The notes beneath the pieces are model-generated. The model ran no database searches. It saw nothing but the letters and a program-made list of their open reading frames with translations, and had not been told where the DNA came from. A DNA stretch of 13,755 nt from Anaerolineae bacterium (lineage in GTDB: Bacteria > Chloroflexota > Anaerolineae > B4-G1). The translations under genes and the position numbers were made by a program. Location: the NCBI GenBank assembly GCA_030612185.1, contig JAUWOI010000059.1:1-13755 (forward strand), read 5' to 3'. Below, one piece after another: positions 5,277-11,684 of the stretch (positions are counted from its first letter, which is position 1; the number at the start of each line of letters is the position of its first letter).

Positions 5277-6602
5277 CCGCTCCCACATCTGCGCCGCCAA
5301 CTCCCGCGACCGGGCGGTGATGGCCTCCTTGTCGAGCGTGAGTAGCACGCGGTCGCGCATCAGCACCCGCCCGGCGCAGACGGTGGCCGTGATCGCCGAG
5401 GCCTCGACGCCGAAGAGCAAGTGCCAGGGCAGGTTCCCCGCCGTGAGCGGCGTCGTGGGGTGGTAGTCGAGGAATACCAGGTCAGCAGCCGCGCCCTCGC
5501 ACAGTTCCCCCAGCCTCAAGTCAGGCCAGAAAACGCGGGCCAGGCGACCGTTTTCGGCGTAAGCCAGCCGCATCACCAGGTCTCCGGGCATCGCGCGGGG
5601 GTCGCGCTGGGCTAGTTTGTGTACCAGATAGGCGGCTTTCATCTCGGCGAACATCTGGTTGGAGAAGCCGTCGTTGCCCAGGCCGACGTTGACGCCGGCG
5701 CGCAGCAGCGCCTCCACCGGAGCCACCCCCACGCCGTTGTTCATGTTCGAGCGCGGCTGGTGCGTGACCCACGTGCCGGTCTTCGCCAGCAGTTCGATCT
5801 CGCTCTGGTCTACGTGGACGCAGTGGGCGGCGATGGTGCGAGGGCCGAGGATGCCCGCGTCGTGCAACCGCTCAATGACGCGCTTGCCGGACTTTTGCAG
5901 GGAGTTCTCTTGATCGGCCACGTCCTCGGCGGCGTGGATGTGGAAACCCAGGCCGCACGCTTCTGCCGCGCTGACACAGTCTGCGAGCGTCTCATCTGAG
6001 AGCGTCAGCGAGGCGTGGAGGCCGAACGTGGCGGCAATTTGGGATTTGGGATTTGGGATTTGGGATTTCGCGAAGCGCACGTTTTCGGCGATGCCCGCCC
6101 GCGCCCGTTCCGGCCCATCCCGGTCGGTGACCTCGTAGCACAGGCAGGCGCGCAGCCCGGCCTCCTGCACTGCCTCGGCGATGGCGTCCAGCGAGCCCGC
6201 GATACCGTTGGGGCTGGCGTGATGGTCAATCAGCGTGGTCGTGCCGTGGCGGATCGCATCCACCAGGCAGACCAGCGCCGAGTAACGCACGTCCTCCAGC
6301 GTAAGTGCTTTGTCCAGCCGCCACCAGAGACGCTCCAGAATCTGGGGGAAGTTGGCTGCGGGCTCGCCGGGGATAGCCATCCCACGGGCAAAGGCCCCGT
6401 AGAAGTGAGTGTGAGCGCATGAGGAAGCCGGGAGTACCAGTTGGCCCGCTGCATCCCAGCGCTCGGCGTTGGGGTAACTACCGCTCAGTTTGGCGGTTGT
6501 GCCGAGCGCGGCGATACGATCGCCCTCAATGAGCAACGCACCATCCTCGATGAGGCGCGGTTCATCACCTAGGGTGGCTAAACGAGCGTGAGTGATAAGC
6601 AT
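5262..6602 (-). CDS. ssnA: SsnA-type amidohydrolase (putative aminohydrolase)
   Basis: 446 residues, amidohydrolase superfamily, closest by eye to SsnA, a putative purine/pyrimidine-type aminohydrolase linked to selenium metabolism in some bacteria. Metal and catalytic residues are in place: His64-x-His66 (CAHTHFYGAFARGM), His221 and His223 (GFHIHAAE), His260 (AAHCVH) and Asp311 (GLGNDGFSN). The SsnA-like segments NFPQILERLWWRLDK, GTTTLIDHHASPN and CYEVTDRDG are present. Residues 179-189 are an in-frame insert from a TTTGGGA repeat, in a loop before GLHASLTLSDETL. ATG 6602 is chosen because GGAGG is seven bases upstream. An in-frame ATG at 6638 lies inside the -10 box, so it cannot be the start for that promoter. 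No selenium-related genes lie nearby, so the substrate is open. The C-terminus is repeat-derived. Confidence 0.88.
   Translation of the reverse strand: MLITHARLATLGDEPRLIEDGALLIEGDRIAALGTTAKLSGSYPNAERWDAAGQLVLPASSCAHTHFYGAFARGMAIPGEPAANFPQILERLWWRLDKALTLEDVRYSALVCLVDAIRHGTTTLIDHHASPNGIAGSLDAIAEAVQEAGLRACLCYEVTDRDGPERARAGIAENVRFAKSQIPNPKSQIAATFGLHASLTLSDETLADCVSAAEACGLGFHIHAAEDVADQENSLQKSGKRVIERLHDAGILGPRTIAAHCVHVDQSEIELLAKTGTWVTHQPRSNMNNGVGVAPVEALLRAGVNVGLGNDGFSNQMFAEMKAAYLVHKLAQRDPRAMPGDLVMRLAYAENGRLARVFWPDLRLGELCEGAAADLVFLDYHPTTPLTAGNLPWHLLFGVEASAITATVCAGRVLMRDRVLLTLDKEAITARSRELAAQMWERVNEQ
6038..6068. repeat. (TTTGGGA)4 heptamer repeat inside ssnA
   Basis: Four perfect copies of TTTGGGA (6038-6065) plus a trailing TTT lie within the coding sequence. 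On the coding strand they read as Lys-Ser-Gln-Ile-Pro-Asn-Pro repeated, with no stop and no frame change. Confidence 0.9.
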
Positions 6603-6621
6603 GGGGACACCTCCACAGTTG

Positions 6622-6638
6622 ATGGTTACAGTTACCAT
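6622..6638. promoter_or_regulatory. Imperfect palindrome over the ssnA transcription start (possible operator)
   Basis: ATGGT (6622-6626) and ACCAT (6634-6638) are inverted arms, and GTTAC is also directly repeated inside with a six-base period. The element covers the predicted transcription start near 6630 and touches the -10 box. That position suits a repressor site, but the arms are short. Confidence 0.3.
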
Positions 6639-6664
6639 TGTACTGAATAATCCACATAAGGCAA
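6637..6664 (-). promoter_or_regulatory. Promoter of ssnA
   Basis: Minus strand: TTGCCT (6659-6664), a 16-bp spacer, and TACAAT (6637-6642). The leader would be about 28 nt and includes GGAGG. The -10 box contains the upstream in-frame ATG, which supports the start at 6602. Confidence 0.6.
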
Positions 6665-6678
6665 GTGAGCATACTCCC

Positions 6679-6724
6679 AGACCTCCGAGGTTTTAGGCAG
6701 CAGTGGGTGAAACCTCGGAGGTCT
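6679..6724. repeat. Perfect 15-bp palindrome (hairpin) in the ssnA/CXC intergenic region
   Basis: AGACCTCCGAGGTTT (6679-6693) and AAACCTCGGAGGTCT (6710-6724) are exact reverse complements with a 16-nt spacer. Only a three-T run follows, so termination is possible but weak. It lies upstream of divergent genes, where a terminator is not expected. A small dispersed palindromic repeat is the better reading, and its core resembles the tdk leader hairpin. Confidence 0.7.
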
Positions 6725-6754
6725 TTCGGATGGGTAATCACTAGCCAGGTACGG

Positions 6755-6783
6755 TTGCACTTTTGCGCGCGGTGTGATACACT
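6755..6783 (+). promoter_or_regulatory. Weak candidate promoter upstream of the CXC-RNase H run
   Basis: TTGCAC (6755-6760), a 17-bp spacer, and TACACT (6778-6783). The -10 matches four of six consensus positions and the -35 only three. It is the only candidate I can find on the plus strand between ssnA and the gene at 7052, but it would give a leader of more than 250 nt. Confidence 0.3.
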
Positions 6784-6800
6784 CTCCACGATACTAAAGC

Positions 6801-6857
6801 CACGAAATGGACGAAAGAGACGAAAGGTTCTCGTGCGTTTCGTGCCCTTCGTGTTTC
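6801..6857. repeat. CACGAAA-type repeat with inverted halves
   Basis: The left half (6801-6827) holds CACGAAA, GACGAAAG and GACGAAAG. The right half (6830-6857) holds the reverse complements CTCGTG, TTTCGTG and TTCGTGTTTC. Repeats of this kind, translating as Lys-His-Glu-Gly-His-Glu, are familiar as intergenic clutter in some environmental genomes. The span has no credible gene. Confidence 0.6.
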
Positions 6858-6931
6858 AGGATGCCATCCAGGCGGGGTGGGATGTGCTGCTGCCGTCGGT
6901 GCTGGATCGGGCGTTTCGGGGGGAGCCATGA
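6858..6931 (+). pseudogene. Possible gene remnant (C-terminal scrap)
   Basis: The open frame after the CACGAAA repeat reads QDAIQAGWDVLLPSVLDRA, then FRGEP and a stop. This looks like ordinary protein sequence rather than repeat translation. ATG 6929 overlaps the stop and opens a 14-codon frame. I do not recognise the family. It may be the tail of a gene whose front was replaced by the repeats, or chance. 6932-7051 shows nothing else apart from the ribosome site of the next gene. Confidence 0.25.
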
Positions 6932-7051
6932 GCGAGTGGATTGACAGGAAAGAACTGGTGGTCCACCTATGAGGGCAAGTGTAGTCCCGGTGGTAGGCGG
7001 GATTTCTTGAATCGTCAGTCCAAACATGGGTCTGATTGAGAGGAGCAAACA

Positions 7052-7525
7052 ATGGAAAAAACAGTACACTGCAACTGCAAGTCCGGCTGTCGAAACAGGC
7101 ACTGTTCTTGTCTCAGGAACAACGAGCCTTGTGACGAAAACTGTACTTGTACGGATTGTCACAACCCGCTGAACGGCGTGGACGTGGATGCCCTATCCAT
7201 CTGCGCCATCCAGAACATTGAGAAGTACAAAGCCCTTTCGGAAGAAGGGCTAGCGAAAGAGTACGAACTGCCTTGTGGATGTGAAACAGTCCCACTCAGG
7301 CAACTCCTCGACCATTATGCGTGCCAGGAATGTGGCGAGGTGTACTGGTACTCCTTCTGCTGGGAGGATGTCGTTCAGGATAGCTGCACCTGGCACTGTG
7401 AGATATGCGGCGAATGTAGAGATTGGCGGGAATGGCACTGCGAGCGCTGCAACAAGTGTACGTATGGTGTCTCTCTTCCCTGTCAGCATTGTGGGGCCAA
7501 AGGGCCTTACGCCGGGATGTTTTGA
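7052..7525 (+). CDS. Cysteine-rich protein with a Tesmin/TSO1-type CXC domain and C-terminal zinc-ribbon module
   Basis: 157 residues, 24 of them Cys. Residues 7-38 fit the CXC spacing C-x-C-x3-C-x4-C-x-C-x6-C-x3-C-x-C-x2-C-x-N exactly (Cys7, 9, 13, 18, 20, 27, 31, 33, 36, Asn38). This is the zinc-cluster DNA-binding domain of eukaryotic Tesmin, TSO1 and LIN54. Only one copy is present, where eukaryotes usually have two, and the DNA-contacting Tyr before the fourth Cys is His17. A helical linker (about 45-88) leads to a second cluster: C91/C94, C116/C119/C122, C130/C133/C136 and C144/C147, with [15 protein letters not shown] resembling CTCHY-type zinc fingers. GAGGAG precedes the ATG. The gene ends 14 nt before the RNase H gene. 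Its GC is lower than that neighbour (31 of 60 against 46 of 60 bases in sampled lines), suggesting transfer. A nucleic-acid-binding role is inferred. Confidence 0.8.
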   Translation: MEKTVHCNCKSGCRNRHCSCLRNNEPCDENCTCTDCHNPLNGVDVDALSICAIQNIEKYKALSEEGLAKEYELPCGCETVPLRQLLDHYACQECGEVYWYSFCWEDVVQDSCTWHCEICGECRDWREWHCERCNKCTYGVSLPCQHCGAKGPYAGMF

Positions 7526-7539
7526 CCAGCGGGTTGAAC

Positions 7540-8520
7540 ATGTCCCAACCCCTATTCGGTCCAGACACATTGAGCAACGGCACTCCACCCCAGGTGGCCA
7601 TCTACACCGACGGTGGCTGCGACCCCAACCCCGGCCCCGGCGGCTGGGGCGCGATCATCCGCTGGTCTGACCGGGAGTGGGTGCTCAGCGGCAACGACCC
7701 TGCCACCACCAACAATCGCATGGAACTTCATGCAGCAGCGGCGGCGCTGGCGCTGCTGGAAGGGCTTCTTGGCCGCTGCCAGGTGGATCTCCACACCGAC
7801 TCCCAGTACCTGCGCCAGGGTATCACCGAGTGGATAGACGGCTGGGTGGGCCGTGGCTGGCGCACCAGCGATAGGCAACCGGTCAAGAACCAGGACCTGT
7901 GGCGCGTGCTCCTCCGGCTGACCCAGGCGCACGACGTGACCTGGCACTGGCTCAAGGGGCACGCCGGACATCCCCTCAACGAGCGCGCCGACCGGCTGGC
8001 GGCTGAGGCGTTGCGGGCGCTCCAGCGTGGGCCAGGCGCACCTGATGCGCATCAACCCAACGACGACGAGCGGCCCAGCGTCGAAATCTGCGTCAAGGCC
8101 TCCTGCCGGGGCGCTCAAGGACAGGGCGGCTGGGGGGCCGTGCTGCGTTTGGACGAGCACACCAAGTCTCTCAGTGGCGGCGAACCGACGACGACGGCCA
8201 ACGCCATGCTCATCCGTGGCGCGGCCGAACCGCTGCGGGCGTTGACCAAGCCGTGCCGCGTGACTCTCTACTCCGACGCCAACTACTTGATCAATGGCGC
8301 TTCGCGCTGGGTGAAGGGCTGGCAGGCTCGCGGCTGGCAGACCAGGGACGGCAAGCCGGTCGCCAACCGGGCCGAGTGGGAAGCGCTTTTGGAAGCCGCC
8401 CGTCCGCACCACGTCACCTGGCTGCAGGTCAAGGGAGACACTGCTCCCGCCGACCTGGCCTGGGCCGGCGAGTTGGCAGCTCAGGCCGCTGGACAACGAA
8501 CAATGAACAATGAACAATGA
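7540..8520 (+). CDS. Double RNase H type I protein with an inactive second domain
   Basis: 326 residues. Residues 18-155 form a complete RNase HI domain, which cuts RNA in RNA-DNA hybrids. The catalytic residues Asp24 ([16 protein letters not shown]), Glu62 (NNRMELHAA), Asp87 (HTDSQYL) and Asp151 ([11 protein letters not shown]) are present, as is WLKGHAGH. A roughly 25-residue linker leads to a second RNase H-like domain (180-317) that keeps the core, with [35 protein letters not shown] and TWLQVKG. By alignment its catalytic positions are Lys186, Leu224, Asp246 and Gly310, so three of four are lost. It probably serves in substrate binding or is scaffold. The start at 7540 has no strong ribosome site; translation may follow from the gene 14 nt upstream. 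The last residues NNEQ and the stop come from an AATGAAC repeat. Confidence 0.88.
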   Translation: MSQPLFGPDTLSNGTPPQVAIYTDGGCDPNPGPGGWGAIIRWSDREWVLSGNDPATTNNRMELHAAAAALALLEGLLGRCQVDLHTDSQYLRQGITEWIDGWVGRGWRTSDRQPVKNQDLWRVLLRLTQAHDVTWHWLKGHAGHPLNERADRLAAEALRALQRGPGAPDAHQPNDDERPSVEICVKASCRGAQGQGGWGAVLRLDEHTKSLSGGEPTTTANAMLIRGAAEPLRALTKPCRVTLYSDANYLINGASRWVKGWQARGWQTRDGKPVANRAEWEALLEAARPHHVTWLQVKGDTAPADLAWAGELAAQAAGQRTMNNEQ

Positions 8521-8521
8521 C
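8494..8521. repeat. AATGAAC heptamer repeat at the rnhA-like gene end
   Basis: CAACGAACAATGAACAATGA continues to GAACAATGAC, with a clear seven-base period. It supplies the last codons and stop of the RNase H gene and, through the ATGA overlap at 8517-8520, the start codon of the next reading frame. Confidence 0.85.
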
Positions 8522-8738
8522 TAAAGTCAGATCAGAGGGGATTACCGCGCCACACGTGACCCTGGCGGGCACCTGTTGGCGTTACGGCCCCGCCACTCTG
8601 GAGAACGAAGCGGAAACGCTTGCCTGGTGGCGCTACATCGTGTTCAGCCCAGTCCACAACGTGCAGACCGGGGTGCCACCTGAGAACGTCGTCGCCATGT
8701 TCGAGATAGCACGCGAGTACGGCGTTTACCACAGCTAA
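8517..8738 (+). CDS. Small protein of unknown function (73 residues)
   Basis: The start ATG overlaps the RNase H stop codon as ATGA, and the stop lies one base before the MFS start, so it fits an operon. The protein has an aromatic centre ([17 protein letters not shown]) and ends [20 protein letters not shown]. No signal peptide, membrane segment or cysteine cluster is visible, and I do not recognise a family. Because the ATG lies inside a heptamer repeat, the first residues may not be ancestral. The protein could also be the C-terminal remainder of a longer gene. The protein-like composition and tight spacing favour a real gene, with moderate confidence. Confidence 0.55.
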   Translation: MTKVRSEGITAPHVTLAGTCWRYGPATLENEAETLAWWRYIVFSPVHNVQTGVPPENVVAMFEIAREYGVYHS

Positions 8739-8739
8739 T

Positions 8740-9939
8740 ATGGCCGCCGAACGCACTTTCAGAATGCGGCTGCCGGTCATTTTACTGGCTCGCACAACGC
8801 TCAATACATCATTCCGTATCATTTACCCGTTCCTGCCGAGCATCGCTCGTGGTCTCGGTATTTCGCTGGCGGCAGCCAGTGGGCTCGTCACGTTGCAGAG
8901 GGTGGCGGGCTTGTCTGCTCCCCTCCTCGGCCCGCTGGCAGACCGGTACGGCCGCCGCCGCACAATGGAAGTCGCCCTGCTGCTTTTCACGCTGGCCAGC
9001 CTGCTACTGGCCGGCATGGGCACGCTCGCCTCTGCGGCCGTCGCTTTTGCGCTTTATGGCATTGCCAAAGCCCTCTACGATCCGGCCGTGTACGCCTATC
9101 TGGGCGACACCGTACCTTACTCCGAACGCGGTCGTGCTGTCGGCATCGTTGAACTTTCGTGGTCGGGTGCCTGGTTGCTCGGAGTCCCAGCCTCCGGTTT
9201 CCTGATCGAACGGTTCGGCTGGCGCGCACCGTGGGCTGCCCTGATCGCGCTGGGACTACTCGGCGCGTGGCTCACGCACGCTTGCCTGCCGTCCGCTCGC
9301 CGACCGATTGTACACGACTCCGTCACGCCGTTTGCTGTCTCCGTTGTCACCACATTACGCAATTTGCTGCGTCGCCGCAATGTTGTTCTGCTCCTGCTGA
9401 CGAGCCTATTCCTCGTGCTGGCGAACGAGATCCCGTTCATTGTGTACGGTGCGTGGCTCGAAGCGACGTTTGGGCTGAGCCTCAGCACGCTGGGGCTTGT
9501 GTCCACGGTCGTCGGACTGGCGGAGGTTATCGCTGAACTCGGTACGACTGTGATCACCGACCGGCTGGGCAAACGGCGCAGTGTGTTGATGGGCATTCTT
9601 GGGCTGGTCGCCAGCCTGGCCTTGTTGCCGTGGCTATCTGGGCTTGGACTGGCAGCCGCGCTTATCGGCGTCGTGCTCATGCTGTTGACATTCGAGTTTG
9701 GGCTGGTCTCACTCATGCCACTGGCGACGGAACTGGATCCAGGTGCGCGCGCCTCGTTGCTCTCCCTCAACGTCATGGCCTTCAGCCTCGGCCGCGCTCT
9801 GGGGGCCGCCGCAAGCGGGTGGCTCTGGCAGTGGCAGAATATCGCACTGCACGCTGCTGTGGGAATCGTCTGTGCGCTCGTCGCGGCGCTCTTGCTAGCG
9901 CGGGGGATGGTGGAGATTGATGGTGAGAAAGCGGCATAA
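8740..9939 (+). CDS. Major facilitator superfamily transporter
   Basis: 399 residues with twelve clear hydrophobic segments, the standard MFS size. Motif A is present between segments 2 and 3 (GPLADRYGRRR, 64-74) and its half-repeat between segments 8 and 9 (TDRLGKRRS). The long central loop after segment 6 is short in charged residues, typical of drug/sugar efflux-type members. The substrate cannot be read from sequence, but a drug:H+ antiporter-like exporter is a fair guess. It starts one base after the 73-residue gene and is probably translated from the same mRNA. No ribosome site is obvious directly before ATG 8740, so coupling is likely. Confidence 0.9.
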   Translation: MAAERTFRMRLPVILLARTTLNTSFRIIYPFLPSIARGLGISLAAASGLVTLQRVAGLSAPLLGPLADRYGRRRTMEVALLLFTLASLLLAGMGTLASAAVAFALYGIAKALYDPAVYAYLGDTVPYSERGRAVGIVELSWSGAWLLGVPASGFLIERFGWRAPWAALIALGLLGAWLTHACLPSARRPIVHDSVTPFAVSVVTTLRNLLRRRNVVLLLLTSLFLVLANEIPFIVYGAWLEATFGLSLSTLGLVSTVVGLAEVIAELGTTVITDRLGKRRSVLMGILGLVASLALLPWLSGLGLAAALIGVVLMLLTFEFGLVSLMPLATELDPGARASLLSLNVMAFSLGRALGAAASGWLWQWQNIALHAAVGIVCALVAALLLARGMVEIDGEKAA

Positions 9940-9960
9940 ACCTCCGTCGGACGGCCGCGC

Positions 9961-9989
9961 TTGCCCTTTTTCCCCATCTCTGGTAGACT
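9961..9989 (+). promoter_or_regulatory. Candidate promoter of the LysM/M23 gene
   Basis: TTGCCC (9961-9966), a 17-bp spacer, and TAGACT (9984-9989), each matching four of six consensus positions. Transcription would begin near 9996, giving a leader of about 45 nt. This makes the in-frame start at 9996 unlikely. Confidence 0.45.
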
Positions 9990-10040
9990 TTCACTGTGCC
10001 GCCGTCGGGCGGTGTTTTCGTGATGGTGGGGCGGGCGATG

Positions 10041-11591
10041 ATGAATCTATGGCGGCGTTGGTCGCTTTTAATCTGGTTGTGTGTGCTATGCGTCGCGGCT
10101 GCCTGCGCGCGCTCCGCGCCGGAACAACTGGCTGGAGAAGGAGGAGCAGCCAAGCCCGTGGCATCCTCCGTCCCTGCCGCTCCCATGGTGGCTTTGCCCC
10201 TGGTCCTCTCTCCCTCGCCCGCCTACTCCGGCACCTACGCAGGCACTCCCACGCCCAACCCGACGCCCGCCAGCCACTCCGACGAGCCAGGTGTGGAATC
10301 GTACGTCGTGCAGCCCGGCGAGACGCTGGGCTTGATCGCCGCCGTGTTCGGCTGTACCGTCGAGGAGATCGTCGCCGCCAACGGCCTGCCCGACGAGGAC
10401 AGCATCGGCATTGGCCAGACGCTCATCATCCCCATCGTTGCTACTGAGATCGGCCCGGCCCTTAAGTTGATCCCCGATAGCGAACTGGTCTACGGTCCGG
10501 CCTACGTCCACTTTGACCTGGAGGGCTTCGTGGCCGGGGAGGGGGGTTACCTGGCGGACTACGCTGAGGAGGTCGAGGGCCGCCTGCTCACGGGAGCGGA
10601 GATCGTCCAACTCGTGTCGCAGCGCTTCAGCGTGGGGCCACGGGTGCTGCTGGCGCTTTTGGAACTGCAAGCCGGGTGGGTCACCGATCCGCAGCCCGCT
10701 GCCGGGACGCTCATCTACCCGCTGGGCCACGTCCAGGATTACCACGAGGGGCTGTTCCAGCAATTGAGTGGGGCGGCAGTGTGGCTCAACGAGGGCTACT
10801 ACGGCTGGAAGCGGGGCGACAGCGTGACGGTGCGTTTGATCGATGGGAGCCGCGCTGCCATCGCGCCGGGGCTCAACCCAGGCACCGCCGGTGTGCAGAA
10901 CTGCCTGGCCGAACTCTGTATCACCTGGGACGAGTGGCTGGCGCTGGCCGGCCCTGACGGCTTCTTGGTCACCTACGAGTCTCTTTTCGGCAACCCTTTT
11001 GCCTATACTGTGGACCCGCTGGTGCCGCCCGACCTGGTGCAGCCGGAGTTGCGGTTGCCGTGGGAATCTGGGCACACCTGGTACTTCACCGGCGGCCCCC
11101 ACGGGGGGTGGGGGAGTGGCAGTGGCCGCGCTGCGCTCGACTTCGTGCCGGGCGACGAGTCGCTGGGCTGCGCGCCCGCGACCGAGTGGGTCACGGCCTC
11201 CGCGCCGGGGCTGGTGCTGCGCAGCGAGAATGGCGAGGTGTGGATGGACCTGGACGGCGATGGCTTCGAGCAGAGTGGGTGGGTGCTGCTCTACCTGCAC
11301 ATTTACGCCGAAGACCGCGTCGAACCGGGCACTTACCTGGAGCGCGGGCAGCGCATTGGGTATCCCTCCTGCGAAGGGGGGGCCTCCGACGCGACGCACC
11401 TCCACTTCGCCCGCCGCTACAATGGCGAGTGGATCCCCGCCGGCAGCGGGCTGGTGCCGATGGTGCTTTCGGGCTGGACGGCCCACGAAGACGTGATGCC
11501 TTATGATGGCACGCTGACCCGTGGCGACGAGGTGCGCACCGCCTATGAGTGCTGGGAGGATGAGCTCAACGGCCTGGTCTCCGACAACTAA
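10041..11591 (+). CDS. Exported LysM and M23-peptidase-like protein
   Basis: 516 residues from ATG 10041 (ATG 10038 is adjacent; 10023 and GTG 9996 are also in frame). A signal peptide (RRWSLLIWLCVLCVAAAC) ends in Cys with an imperfect lipobox. A Pro/Thr-rich spacer follows, then one LysM domain (about 87-133; SYVVQPGETLGLIAAVFGC) that binds peptidoglycan. A middle region contains RVLLALLELQAGW, resembling lysozyme-like family helices. The C-terminal part (about 340-470) is an M23 (LytM-type) fold with LYLHIY (His420) and ATHLHF (His453, His455). The expected HxxxD motif reads RAALD (Arg363, Asp367), so its zinc His is missing, unless His354 of GPHGGW, 13 residues before the Asp, replaces it. 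The likely role is cell-wall binding and remodelling outside the membrane. It may be a non-catalytic regulator. Confidence 0.88.
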   Translation: MNLWRRWSLLIWLCVLCVAAACARSAPEQLAGEGGAAKPVASSVPAAPMVALPLVLSPSPAYSGTYAGTPTPNPTPASHSDEPGVESYVVQPGETLGLIAAVFGCTVEEIVAANGLPDEDSIGIGQTLIIPIVATEIGPALKLIPDSELVYGPAYVHFDLEGFVAGEGGYLADYAEEVEGRLLTGAEIVQLVSQRFSVGPRVLLALLELQAGWVTDPQPAAGTLIYPLGHVQDYHEGLFQQLSGAAVWLNEGYYGWKRGDSVTVRLIDGSRAAIAPGLNPGTAGVQNCLAELCITWDEWLALAGPDGFLVTYESLFGNPFAYTVDPLVPPDLVQPELRLPWESGHTWYFTGGPHGGWGSGSGRAALDFVPGDESLGCAPATEWVTASAPGLVLRSENGEVWMDLDGDGFEQSGWVLLYLHIYAEDRVEPGTYLERGQRIGYPSCEGGASDATHLHFARRYNGEWIPAGSGLVPMVLSGWTAHEDVMPYDGTLTRGDEVRTAYECWEDELNGLVSDN

Positions 11592-11624
11592 GACTTCGGA
11601 AGTCTTCCGAGACTTCCGAAGTCT
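11591..11624. repeat. Perfect 14-bp palindrome between converging genes
   Basis: AGACTTCGGAAGTC (11591-11604) and GACTTCCGAAGTCT (11611-11624) are exact reverse complements with a six-nt loop. The repeat begins at the last base of the LysM/M23 stop codon. The position between converging genes suits a bidirectional terminator, but no T-run follows on either side. It may act as an mRNA 3-prime stabiliser or be a dispersed palindromic element. Confidence 0.7.
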
Positions 11625-11640
11625 GAACAGTTCCAGCGCA

Positions 11641-11684
11641 ACGTTTCACGTTTCAGGTTTTACGCTTCACGTTTCACGTTTGGC
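11641..11684. repeat. TTTCACG heptamer repeat at the end of the SPFH gene
   Basis: CGTTTCACGTTTCA, then a diverged unit, then TTCACGTTTCACGTTT give a seven-base period across 11641-11684. Read on the minus strand, it supplies the last residues (NVKREA) and the TAA stop of the SPFH gene. Confidence 0.75.

Noticed and set aside
6665..6931. Complete 88-residue protein
   Set aside because: Its first two thirds are translated palindrome and CACGAAA repeat. Only the last part resembles protein, so it is listed as a possible remnant.
10086..11486. Minus-strand open frame of 466 codons opposite the LysM/M23 gene
   Set aside because: The plus strand has a signal peptide, LysM and M23 motifs. The opposite frame has a His/Arg/Gly-rich composition typical of a shadow frame.
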